NCBI RefSeq assembly: GCF_900091435.1
Contig: NZ_FMCS01000008.1
Span: forward strand, 248,001 to 312,000
DNA: 64,000 bases
Direction of reading: 5' to 3'
DNA from: Micromonospora chaiyaphumensis
GTDB taxonomy: Bacteria > Actinomycetota > Actinomycetes > Mycobacteriales > Micromonosporaceae
Each line of letters starts with the position of its first letter. The first letter of the stretch is position 1. The notes under the pieces are model-generated. The model was not told the DNA's origin. It did no database searches and saw only the letters and a list, made by a program, of their open reading frames with translations. This document shows positions 23,238-32,752 of the stretch, piece by piece. The translations under genes were made by a program, and so were the position numbers.

Positions 23238-24503
23238 ATGTCCGACCTGCCCCCGTCGGGTTCCGCCGAGCCGGTGCCCCCGGCGTCGCCCGGTGCCCCG
23301 GCCGACCCGACCCGGCCCGTCACCCCGGCCCCGGCGGTCCGGCCGGCCGCCCCCGGTGAGACCGCCGTGCCGGCGCAACCCGGCCCGTCCGCGGCGCCCG
23401 GCGCGCAGGCCAGCCCCGGTGGGTTCACCGCGCCCGGCCAGCCCGGAGCTACCGGCCAGCCCGGAGCCGGCGGGCAGTCCTGGGGGCCGTTTCCGGCGGA
23501 TCCGGCCGGGCCGCCGCAGGGCTGGTCCTGGCCGGCCGCTCCGCTGCCCGGCGCGGCCTACCCCCACCCGATGCCCGGCGCGGCCTACCCCTACCCCATG
23601 CCCGGCGGGGCCCACCCCGGCTACCCGATGCCCGGCCAGCCCTACGGCTGGCACCCCGGTCTCGACCCGCAGGACCCGCTGGTCACCCCACCGTATGCGG
23701 GTATCGGCGGCTGGTTCAGCCGGTGCGGCGGAGCGCTGCGGCGCGGCTGGCGGCAGCTCCTGCCGATCATGCTGCTGACCCAGACCGTCCCGGCGGCGGT
23801 GATCGCGGTCATCTCGCTCGCCCTCGCGCCGACCGAGCAGCCGGTCGCCGGCGCCGACGGCACCCCGGCGCTGCCCAGCGGCTACTTCGAGCACGTGTTC
23901 GCCTTCTACGGCGCGGTGCTGCTCGCTGCCCTGATCTTCGGCCCCCTGCAGAGCACCGGCTGGGCCGCCGGCACCTGGGTGGTCGCCCGCCAGGCGGCCG
24001 GGGAGCCGGTCGGGGTCGGTGCGGCCCTCCGCTACGGGCTGCGCCGGGCCCTCGGCCTCTGGGGCTGGACGATCGTGGCCTCGCTGCTGATCGGGGTCGG
24101 CACCTGCTTCTGCCTGCTGCCCGGTCTCTACGCGGCCTTCGCATTCGCCCTGTTCGGCCCGATCTACCTGTTCGAGCGGCAGGAGCCGATCGGCCGCGCC
24201 TGGCGGATGTTCCACCAGCGGTTCGGCATGGTGCTCGGCCGGGTGGCGCTGGTCATCTGCGTGCTGATCGCCGCGGCGGTGCTGGACGGGGTGCTCGGGC
24301 TGATCAACCAGCTCGTCTTCGGGCTGGACCCGATGGCTGCTCCGGGCACCGCGGCGGGCGCCGTGGCGCTGGCCGTGGCAGGTGCGGTGCTGGCCACCCC
24401 GGGCTATCTGGCGCAGCTCGTCGGGCTGGTCGCCACGTACGCCGAGCAGCGGGCTCACGAAGGCCCGGTGAACGCCGCCCGGCTGGCCGCGGAACTCGGC
24501 TGA
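23238..24503 (+). CDS. Multi-pass membrane protein with Pro/Gly-rich N-terminus
   Basis: A 421-residue protein. The start follows GAGGAGGG. Residues 1-150 are low-complexity Pro/Ala/Gly with repeated short units (AAYPHPMPG, AAYPYPMPG, AHPGYPMPG). The rest has about six membrane helices, beginning near 175 (QLLPIMLLTQTVPAAVIAVISL) and ending near 400. A re-entrant Gly/Cys-rich segment is CFCLLPGLYAAFAFALFGPIYL, then FERQEPIGRAWRMFHQRFG. That pattern resembles the membrane domain found in bacterial glycerophosphodiester-phosphodiesterase-like proteins and DUF-type envelope proteins. Function unknown. Confidence 0.7.
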   Translation: MSDLPPSGSAEPVPPASPGAPADPTRPVTPAPAVRPAAPGETAVPAQPGPSAAPGAQASPGGFTAPGQPGATGQPGAGGQSWGPFPADPAGPPQGWSWPAAPLPGAAYPHPMPGAAYPYPMPGGAHPGYPMPGQPYGWHPGLDPQDPLVTPPYAGIGGWFSRCGGALRRGWRQLLPIMLLTQTVPAAVIAVISLALAPTEQPVAGADGTPALPSGYFEHVFAFYGAVLLAALIFGPLQSTGWAAGTWVVARQAAGEPVGVGAALRYGLRRALGLWGWTIVASLLIGVGTCFCLLPGLYAAFAFALFGPIYLFERQEPIGRAWRMFHQRFGMVLGRVALVICVLIAAAVLDGVLGLINQLVFGLDPMAAPGTAAGAVALAVAGAVLATPGYLAQLVGLVATYAEQRAHEGPVNAARLAAELG

Positions 24504-24517
24504 GCGGGGCGGGCGTG

Positions 24518-24579
24518 CTTGCACTCGGCTAGGGAGAGTGCTAAACAAGTCATTGGCACTCGCGTACGGTGAGTGCCAA
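24518..24579. promoter_or_regulatory. Two tandem CIRCE operators (HrcA sites) before groEL
   Basis: Site 1 (24518-24544) is CTTGCACTC-N9-GAGTGCTAA. Site 2 (24553-24579) is a perfect dyad TTGGCACTC-N9-GAGTGCCAA. Both keep the CIRCE 9-bp arms and 9-bp spacer. TTGCAC (24519-24524), 17 bp, then TAAACA (24542-24547) could be the promoter, which site 1 would cover. About 200 nt of leader follow before the groEL start. Confidence 0.9.
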
Positions 24580-24778
24580 TGGTCGGGACGGTAGGGCAAC
24601 GGTCGCGACGGCGTCGAAACGGCGCCGGAGCGGCACGGGGCCGGTCGTCGCGGGCTGTCCGGCCCGACCGAGGAGACGTCGTCGTCGCCAGGTGGCGACG
24701 TCCCCAAGGTGCGTACACCAGACGGCCCATCCGGGGAACCCTCGGGTGGCCCGTGAGTGTCCAGGAGGACAACGCCGT

Positions 24779-26401
<1,623 letters not shown>

Positions 26402-26424
26402 GTCCAGCTTCACCCAGTACGCCG

Positions 26425-26460
26425 AAAGGGGGCGGGCCGCGTCAGCGGTCCGCCCCCTTT
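26425..26460 (+). terminator. groEL terminator hairpin
   Basis: A 16-bp stem with one G-U-type mismatch, from AAAGGGGGCGG (26425) to CCGCCCCCTTT (26460), loop GTCA at 26441-26444. It lies 24 bp after the groEL stop and also faces the convergent small gene. The TTT end gives a short U run. Confidence 0.85.
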
Positions 26461-26483
26461 CCGTATGTCTCAGGCCGTGTGCC

Positions 26484-26726
26484 TCAGGTCGGCAGTCGAC
26501 GTTGGTTGCGTCGCTTGTGCGCCCGGTCGTAGGGCGGCGTGAGCCGGATCGGTTCGTCCACCGGTTGCAGCGGTTCCTCGATGGGCGGCCCGTCGGCTCC
26601 GGTCATCTCCGCGAGCTGCTCGGCGTCGCCGAAGTCGAGCCGGTCGAACGGCAACTGGCCGGGAAGCTCGCCGACCGGTCGCCAGCGCGCCGGCTGGTCG
26701 TCGGTCCGTTCGTCATCCGTGGTCAT
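26484..26726 (-). CDS. Small hypothetical protein
   Basis: An 80-residue acidic protein with a basic C-terminal tail (DRAHKRRNQRRLPT). I do not recognise a domain. The middle reads GELPGQLPFDRLDFGDAEQLAEMTG. It has a strong ribosome site (GAGGAGG five bases before the ATG) and typical codon use, which supports a real gene. It is convergent with groEL, sharing its terminator. No signal peptide or membrane segment. Confidence 0.65.
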   Translation of the reverse strand: MTTDDERTDDQPARWRPVGELPGQLPFDRLDFGDAEQLAEMTGADGPPIEEPLQPVDEPIRLTPPYDRAHKRRNQRRLPT

Positions 26727-26800
26727 GCCCGCCTCCTCTAACCCCTGACCGTAGGCGCCGGTCGATGCCGGGGAGGCCGAATGGCGTTATTGCCGTCTAT

Positions 26801-26814
26801 GTAACTTTAGTTAC
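26801..26814. other. AT-rich palindrome GTAACTTTAGTTAC
   Basis: A perfect dyad GTAACT-TT-AGTTAC in otherwise very GC-rich DNA. It overlaps the stop codon of the GNAT gene to its right and lies 75 bp before the start of the small gene at 26726. It could be an operator for the small gene. No regulator family can be assigned. Confidence 0.4.
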
Positions 26815-27740
26815 TTCTGTCCGTTCAGTGCCTTCCGGTACAGGAAGAACACGCGCTCGATCCGCGCGCCCGCCGCCCCCGAGTAGAACGGCACCGGGCC
26901 CACCCAGCCGATCTGCGCCGACCCGATCCCGGCCGACGCCTGGTCGCGCAGGCAGCGCCGGAGCAGCACCCCGCCGATCCCCGAACCCTCGGCCGCCGGG
27001 GCGGTCCCCATGGGCCCGAACCAGCTCGGTCGCGACGACCCGTACGCGGCGAAGCCCAGGATCTCGCCGTCCCGCTCGGCCAGGTGCGCGCCCGCGTCCG
27101 GCCGCCCGACCGAGCCGGCCAGCTCACCGTCCCAGGCGCCACCGAACGTGGCCCGGGCGAACTCGGCCAGCGCCGGCAGGTCCGCCGGCTCGGCCCGGCG
27201 TACGGTGACGCCCCGGCCGGCCAGCCGCTGCTCGGCGGCCTCGGTGGAGCGCAGGGCCGGCGAGTCCTCGCCCAGATCGGCGGTCATGTTCCAGGCCGTC
27301 CGGTCCTGCCGGTAGCCGAGCCGCAGCGCGGCGCAGACCGCCGGCGTGTAGCGCACGTCGATTCCCGGCCAGGCGTAGTGCGGCGGGTTGCCGGCCAGCA
27401 GCAGCTCGTCGGCGCCGAGCCCGGCGAGCCGGGCCTCGGCCTCGGCCAGCAGCGACCCGCCGACCCCCTGGCGGCGCTCCTCCGGCGCCACCGCCACCAG
27501 GTCGACGTGACCGAGCCGCGGGTCCCGCGCGGACAGCGAGCCGACCAGCACCCCGACCAGCGCGCCGCCCCGGACCGCGCCGAGCCGCAGCACCGGCCGG
27601 TCGGCCGCCGCCCGGTCGGCGAGGGTGGCCACGATTGCCGGCGCCTCGGTGGCGTCCTCCGGCAGGTCCAGGGCGCGCCGGCAGAGGTCGACGACCTCGG
27701 GCAGGCGGTCCGGACCCAGCTCGATGATCTCCACGTCCAT
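26811..27740 (-). CDS. Double-GNAT N-acetyltransferase
   Basis: A 309-residue protein with two GNAT domains. The first holds VDLVAVAPEERRQGVGGSLLAEAEARL (residues about 80-105) and the GNPPHYAWPGIDVRYTPA segment. The second holds GGVLLRRCLRDQASAGIGSAQIGWVGPVPFYSGAAGARIERVFFLYRK at the end. The NPPHYxWPGxD stretch recurs in actinobacterial GNATs of the mycothiol-synthase-like group. The substrate is unknown. TAGGGT, 8 nt before the ATG, suggests a leaderless start. Confidence 0.82.
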   Translation of the reverse strand: MDVEIIELGPDRLPEVVDLCRRALDLPEDATEAPAIVATLADRAAADRPVLRLGAVRGGALVGVLVGSLSARDPRLGHVDLVAVAPEERRQGVGGSLLAEAEARLAGLGADELLLAGNPPHYAWPGIDVRYTPAVCAALRLGYRQDRTAWNMTADLGEDSPALRSTEAAEQRLAGRGVTVRRAEPADLPALAEFARATFGGAWDGELAGSVGRPDAGAHLAERDGEILGFAAYGSSRPSWFGPMGTAPAAEGSGIGGVLLRRCLRDQASAGIGSAQIGWVGPVPFYSGAAGARIERVFFLYRKALNGQK

Positions 27741-27783
27741 GGACGCCGACCCTAGGCCATCGGTCGACCAATGGACAGGGTTG

Positions 27784-30285
27784 TTAACCGAGGTCCGCGG
27801 CCCGCGCGGCGCGGACCGCCGCGTACGCGTCGACCAGGCCCGCGCCCACCAGATCCCGGGTGCCGCCGCAGGGCGCGTCGGTGGGCACCACGGCCGGGGT
27901 GGCCGTCTCGGCCAGGATCCGCCGGGTCCGGTCCAGGTCGCCGACCAGCGCCGGGTTGGCCGACCACATGAGCGCCACCACGCCGGCCACCTGCGGGGTC
28001 GCCATCGAGGTGCCGTCCAGGGTGGCGTAACCGCCCCCCGGGTACGCCGACGGCACCGCGGCGCCCGGCGCCACCAGGTCCGGTTTGGCGGCACCCCCGG
28101 CCGCCGGCCCCCGGCTGGAGAACCCGGTGATCCGGCGGGCCCGGTCGACCGCCCCGACCGTGAGCACGTCCGGGTACGGCGCCGGCGGGTCGGCGATCGA
28201 GCCGCAGTACGGGCCGGTGTTGCCGGCGGCGGCCACCACCAGGATGCCGGCCGCGGCCAGGGCGGCGGTCGCGGGGCGCAGGGCCCCCGGGTCGCAGCCC
28301 TCGACCGGCGGGCACCCCCACGAGTTGGTCAGCACGTCCGGCGCCCGCTGCGGCCGCCCGTCGGTGAGCGGATCCCCGCCGGCCGGGAACGGGGCCAGCA
28401 TGAACTGCAGGCAGTCCAGGTAGCGGGCCGGACTGCCCAGGTTGCGGTCCAGGTTGACGCAGCCGACCCAGCTCGCGCCGGGGGCCACCCCGATCCCGTT
28501 CCGGCCCACCGCGCTGCCCACCGTGTGCGTGCCGTGGCCGCCCCGGTCGGCCGGCGTCCGGCGGTGCTCCCACGGGTCGTACCAGGAGTCGTCGCCGCCC
28601 CGGAAGCCGGCGGCCAGGGCGGGGTGCCGGCCGTCCACCCCGGAGTCCGAGCTGCCCACCACCACGCCGGCGCCGGTCACGCCCAGCTCCGACCAGACCC
28701 GGTCCGCGCCGATCAGCGAGACGTTCCAGGCCGGACCGGCCGGCGCCGGCACGGTGCCCCGGGTCGGGGGCGCCGCCGCGGGCAGCGGCCGCAGCCGCTG
28801 GCTGACCAGCACGCGGGCCACCTCCGGCCGGCCGGCGAGCCAGGCCCGGACCGCCGGCCCGCCGTCCGTCTCGATGGCGTTGACCAGGTAGTACGGCGTC
28901 GGGTGCAGGCGCAGCCGGGTCAGCTCGCGGCGCAGGTCGCCCTGGGTGCGCCCGGCCGTGGCCACGAGCCGCCGGTAGACCTCGGCCGCCCGGGCGTCCC
29001 GGCCGGCCCGACCGGGCGCTCCCGCGGCGATGCCGGTCAGGTCGGCCTGCTCGCGCAGCACCACGAGCAGCCGCTCGCCGTGCAGGCCGGGCTGGCCGGG
29101 GACCGCGTACACCACGACCACGGCGGCGAGCAGGGCCGCGGCGACCAGCCCGGCGAGGCCGCGCCGGGGCACGCGGGCGCGCGGCCGGGCGAGCAGCACG
29201 CCGTACCCGACGGCGAGCAGGGCCGCGACGGCGAACGCGGCGCCGGTCGCGACCCCGACCCAGAACGGGACGTCGCGGGTCGTGGCCAGCAGGACGGTGA
29301 CCTCCTCCGGGTCGGCGAACGCCAGCGGCCCGAGCAGCGCGAGGCCGACCAGCCAGCGCACGGGCCGGCGCCCGGCCGGCCGGCCGGCGTGCCGGGCGGC
29401 CGCCTCCAGCGCGCCCAGCGCGAACCCGAGTGGCGGCAGCAGGAGCAGCGCCGGCAGCTGCGCCCCGGACTGCCCGGCCCCGGCACCCAGCAGCGCCAGG
29501 GTCACCCCGGCGACCAGCCCGCCGACCAGCACCAGCCGGGCCGGCCGGGGCGGGGTGCCGACGGCGAACCCGGCCCAGAACGCGGGGTCGAGGAGCACCC
29601 CGGCGAGCGCGCCGAGCGCGGCGGCGGCGAGCGCGGCGAGCAGGGTCTCCAGCGCGCCGCCCAGCGCGCCCACCCAGGCCCACGGCAGCAGCGACGCCAG
29701 CCCGGCCGCCACCGCGAGAAGCGTCACCGGCCCGAACCGCCCGATCCGGCCGCCGGGACCGGCCGCACCGTCGCCGGGGCCGACCGGCTCGCCGTCCGGG
29801 GCGGGCGCGCCGCCCGGAGCCGGCGCGGAGGACGGAGCCGGCGGGCCGGACCGGCGGTGGGTCAGCCGGTGGAGGATCAGGGCGAGCAGCGCGGCGGCCA
29901 CGGACAACGCGGCCAGGTACGCCTCGTGGTGCACCGGCGGCAGCGCCCGCAGCAGGGTCAGCGCGCCGAGCGCCAGCGTGGCGGCGAGCCACGCGCGGCC
30001 GGTCGCCCGGACCGCGGGGGAGCGGGGGAGCAGCGCGAGCGCCAGCGTGGGCGCGCCCACCAGCAGCACGGTGACCAGCGCCACCACCGGCCAGACGGCC
30101 AGCGAGCGGTCCAGGCCGGAGACCAGCACGATCTGGTCGACCACCCAGCCGACGAGCTGGCCCGGCACCGCGACCAGCACGGCCCAGACGCCGGTCACCA
30201 CCGCGGCGACCACCGGCCACGGCCCGGTGTCCGGGCGAGCGGGAGGGAACGGGGGTACGGGAGCGGTGGGTGGGCCGGCCTGCAT
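27784..30285 (-). CDS. Membrane-anchored subtilisin-like serine protease (S8)
   Basis: An 833-residue fusion. The N-terminal 440 residues carry about ten membrane helices. A short I9-inhibitor-like segment follows (YYLVNAIETDGGPAVRAWLAGRPEVARVLV). The C-terminal half is a subtilase with Asp near 547 (SSDSGVDG), His near 583 (GGHGTHT), oxyanion Asn in NSWG/AAGNTG and Ser near 759 (GTSMATP). It ends with a helix, with no sorting signal. With an even number of helices, the protease would lie on the same face as the N-terminus; topology needs prediction. The start was chosen at the ATG 7 nt after TACGGT (minus strand, 30293-30298). Confidence 0.85.
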   Translation of the reverse strand: MQAGPPTAPVPPFPPARPDTGPWPVVAAVVTGVWAVLVAVPGQLVGWVVDQIVLVSGLDRSLAVWPVVALVTVLLVGAPTLALALLPRSPAVRATGRAWLAATLALGALTLLRALPPVHHEAYLAALSVAAALLALILHRLTHRRSGPPAPSSAPAPGGAPAPDGEPVGPGDGAAGPGGRIGRFGPVTLLAVAAGLASLLPWAWVGALGGALETLLAALAAAALGALAGVLLDPAFWAGFAVGTPPRPARLVLVGGLVAGVTLALLGAGAGQSGAQLPALLLLPPLGFALGALEAAARHAGRPAGRRPVRWLVGLALLGPLAFADPEEVTVLLATTRDVPFWVGVATGAAFAVAALLAVGYGVLLARPRARVPRRGLAGLVAAALLAAVVVVYAVPGQPGLHGERLLVVLREQADLTGIAAGAPGRAGRDARAAEVYRRLVATAGRTQGDLRRELTRLRLHPTPYYLVNAIETDGGPAVRAWLAGRPEVARVLVSQRLRPLPAAAPPTRGTVPAPAGPAWNVSLIGADRVWSELGVTGAGVVVGSSDSGVDGRHPALAAGFRGGDDSWYDPWEHRRTPADRGGHGTHTVGSAVGRNGIGVAPGASWVGCVNLDRNLGSPARYLDCLQFMLAPFPAGGDPLTDGRPQRAPDVLTNSWGCPPVEGCDPGALRPATAALAAAGILVVAAAGNTGPYCGSIADPPAPYPDVLTVGAVDRARRITGFSSRGPAAGGAAKPDLVAPGAAVPSAYPGGGYATLDGTSMATPQVAGVVALMWSANPALVGDLDRTRRILAETATPAVVPTDAPCGGTRDLVGAGLVDAYAAVRAARAADLG

Positions 30286-30349
30286 GGCCCTCACCGTACG
30301 GCCCGACGGGTACGTGCCGCGGGCGGCGGGCGACGGTTACGGTGGACGG

Positions 30350-32176
30350 GTGCGCGACCCCAACGTGTCCCGATCCGAGGCCGGTCAGCTCTCCGCCGAG
30401 CGCCGCGCCGACGACCTGCGCCGACTCCGCGCCGAGCGGTTCGACGTGCTGGTCATCGGCGGTGGCGTGACCGGGGCGGGCGCCGCGCTCGACGCCGCCT
30501 CACGCGGCCTGAAGGTGGCCCTGGTGGAGGCGCGCGATCACGCCGCCGGCACCTCCAGCCGGTCCAGCAAGCTGATCCACGGTGGCCTGCGCTACCTCGA
30601 ACAGCTGGAGTTCCACCTGGTCCACGAGGCGCTGACCGAGCGCGGGCTGCTCGCCACGCGGCTGGCCCCGCACCTGGTGCGCCCGGTGCCGATCCTGGTC
30701 CCGCTCCCCGCCGAGGGTGGGGCGCGTGACCTGCCCCGCCGGTTCTTCCGGCGCTCCTACTACGGCGCCGGCGTGGCCGCCTACGACGTCTTCGCCGGGC
30801 TTTTCGGCGGCGGGCGCGGCATGCCGCTGCACCGGCACCTGACCCGTGAGGGCGCCCACCGGATCTTCCCGAGCCTGCGGCCGGACAAGCTGGCCGGGGC
30901 GATCCGCTACTACGACGGCCAGGTCGACGACGCCCGCCTCGTGGTGACCCTGGCCCGCACCGCGGCCAGCCTCGGTGCGACCGTGGTGACCAGCGCCCGG
31001 GCGGTCGGCCTGATCCGGCAGGCCCGGGAGGTCACCGGGGTCCGGGTGCGCGACCTGGAGGCGCCCGCCGGCTCGCCGGACGCCGAGTTCGAGGTACGCG
31101 CCCGCACCGTGATCGCCGCGACCGGCGTGTGGAGCGACGACATGTCCCGGATGCTCAACGACGTCGGGCTGCGGCCCGGCTTCCGGGTCCGGGCCTCCAA
31201 GGGCGTGCACCTGGTGGTGCCCCGCTCGGCGATCACCGGCGAGGCCGGGCTCATCCTGCGCACCGCCACCAGCGTGCTGTTCGTCATCCCGTGGGGCGGC
31301 CACTGGATCATCGGCACCACCGACACCGACTGGCGGCTGGACCGGTCCCACCCGGCGGCCACCGCGAAGGACATCGACTACCTGCTGGAGCAGGTCAACA
31401 CGGTGCTGGACCGCCCGCTCACCACCGACGACATCGAGGGCGTCTACGCCGGGCTGCGCCCGCTGCTGGCCGGCGAGGCGGACTCCACCTCCAAGCTCTC
31501 CCGGGAGCACGCGGTCATCGAGCCGATGCTGGGGCTGCTGCTGGTGGCCGGCGGCAAGTACACGACCTACCGGGTGATGGCCTCCGACGTGGTCGACCGG
31601 GCGGTGCACCGGCTCGGCTGGACCCGGCCGTCGCGCACCGCCGACCTGCCGCTGCTCGGCGCCGACGGGTACGCGGCCATGTGGCGGGACCGGGCCGACC
31701 TGGCCCGCCGGCACGGGGTGCCGGTCGGGGTGGTCGAGCACCTGCTGGAGCGCTACGGCACGCTCACGCTGGACCTGCTCGCCCTGGTCGACGCCGATCC
31801 GCTGCTCGGCACCCCGCTGGCCGGCGCGCCGGAATACCTGGCCGCCGAGGTGGCCTACGCGGCCCGCGCCGAGGGGGCGCTGCACCTGGAGGACGTGCTG
31901 ACCCGGCGTACCCGGATCTCCATCGAGACCAGCCACCGCGGCCTGGAGTCGGCGGAGCACGCCGCGGAGCTGATGGGTGCGGTGCTCGGCTGGGACGAGG
32001 CGACCCGCGCCCGCGAGGTGGCCCACTACCGGGCCCGGGTGGAGGCCGAGCGGCAGTCGCAGCTGATGCCGGACGACGTGGCGGCCGACGCGGCCCGGCT
32101 GGGCGCGCCGGACGTGCGGGGCTTCGCGGCGGACCGGGGCGCCGACGGCGACAGCGTGGCGTCCTCTTCCCGGTGA
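30350..32176 (+). CDS. glpD: Glycerol-3-phosphate dehydrogenase, FAD-dependent
   Basis: A 608-residue aerobic GlpD. The FAD-binding Rossmann start is FDVLVIGGGVTGAGAALDAASRGLKVALVEARDHAAGTSSRSSKLIHGGLRYLE, the GlpD signature. Later come ATGVWSDD, HLVVPRSA, WIIGTTDTDW and GGKYTTYRVMA. The C-terminal cap is DAO_C-like (EDVLTRRTRISIE). It oxidises sn-glycerol-3-phosphate to DHAP and passes electrons to quinone at the membrane. GTG start with TACGGT 6 nt before it, so probably leaderless. It is divergent from the subtilase. No glpK or glpF is nearby. Confidence 0.94.
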   Translation: MRDPNVSRSEAGQLSAERRADDLRRLRAERFDVLVIGGGVTGAGAALDAASRGLKVALVEARDHAAGTSSRSSKLIHGGLRYLEQLEFHLVHEALTERGLLATRLAPHLVRPVPILVPLPAEGGARDLPRRFFRRSYYGAGVAAYDVFAGLFGGGRGMPLHRHLTREGAHRIFPSLRPDKLAGAIRYYDGQVDDARLVVTLARTAASLGATVVTSARAVGLIRQAREVTGVRVRDLEAPAGSPDAEFEVRARTVIAATGVWSDDMSRMLNDVGLRPGFRVRASKGVHLVVPRSAITGEAGLILRTATSVLFVIPWGGHWIIGTTDTDWRLDRSHPAATAKDIDYLLEQVNTVLDRPLTTDDIEGVYAGLRPLLAGEADSTSKLSREHAVIEPMLGLLLVAGGKYTTYRVMASDVVDRAVHRLGWTRPSRTADLPLLGADGYAAMWRDRADLARRHGVPVGVVEHLLERYGTLTLDLLALVDADPLLGTPLAGAPEYLAAEVAYAARAEGALHLEDVLTRRTRISIETSHRGLESAEHAAELMGAVLGWDEATRAREVAHYRARVEAERQSQLMPDDVAADAARLGAPDVRGFAADRGADGDSVASSSR

Positions 32177-32238
32177 CCCGTCGGTAACGTCGTTCCGGAG
32201 GGTTCCGGCCTTACCTACGGAAGTGTAGGTTTCCCCGC

Positions 32239-32748
32239 GTGGTTCGCCCATCCTGGTCGTGCGTCCGTGCTGTGTCCGTCGGCGTCCTGCTGGCGATCGC
32301 CCTGACCGGCTGCTCGCTCTTCGGCCGGGCCGAGGGTGCCACCACATCGGACGGAGCCGGCGCCGCCGCCCCGACGCCGGCTGGCCGCCGGGTCTCCCTG
32401 GTGCAGCAACTCGGTGCGTCCGGGCCGCCGCGCACGCTCGAGGTGGAACCGACGGGGCGGTGGCAGTGCCGCGACTGTGCGGGTGACGGGGTCGACTCGA
32501 CCGGGGTGCTCACCCCGGAGCAGACGCAGCGGTTGCAGGGGATGCTCGCCGACCCGGCCCTGGCGAACGAGACCGACGAGGCGCGGCACTACAAGCAGGG
32601 CTGCATCGACGCCCTGACCTCGACGCTGCTGATCCCGCCGGGGCTGACCATCACCATCCAGGACTGCCCGGGCGAGCCGAAGCCGCCGGTGGCGTACCAG
32701 GTGCTGCTGCTGATCACGCAGGCCACCCCGGCGGAGGACAAGAGCTGA
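32239..32748 (+). CDS. Putative lipoprotein
   Basis: A 169-residue protein with a lipoprotein signal (lipobox LTGC, Cys25). A short Ala/Thr/Pro linker follows, then an unrecognised domain with two Cys pairs: CRDCAGDG near 76-82 and Cys residues in QGCIDAL and IQDCPGE. The Cys content suggests disulfides outside the cell. GTG start with TAGGTT 7 nt before it. It is convergent with the FAD oxidase, 4 bp apart. Confidence 0.7.
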   Translation: MVRPSWSCVRAVSVGVLLAIALTGCSLFGRAEGATTSDGAGAAAPTPAGRRVSLVQQLGASGPPRTLEVEPTGRWQCRDCAGDGVDSTGVLTPEQTQRLQGMLADPALANETDEARHYKQGCIDALTSTLLIPPGLTITIQDCPGEPKPPVAYQVLLLITQATPAEDKS

Positions 32749-32752
32749 GGCG

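Noticed and set aside
24569..24778. In-frame upstream extension of groEL
   Set aside because: It has no ribosome site, overlaps CIRCE site 2, and GroEL is normally MAK-initiated after AGGAGG as found at 24779.
26801..26814. GTAAC palindrome as a GlnR box
   Set aside because: GlnR sites are GTnAC-N6-GaAAC direct-type arrays. This is a symmetric dyad with a 2-bp centre, so it does not fit.
29030..30349. A long + frame that would extend GlpD by 440 codons upstream
   Set aside because: It lies opposite the subtilase gene and reads as Arg/Ser/Pro-rich shadow. GlpD homology begins at about 30350, just after a -10 box.
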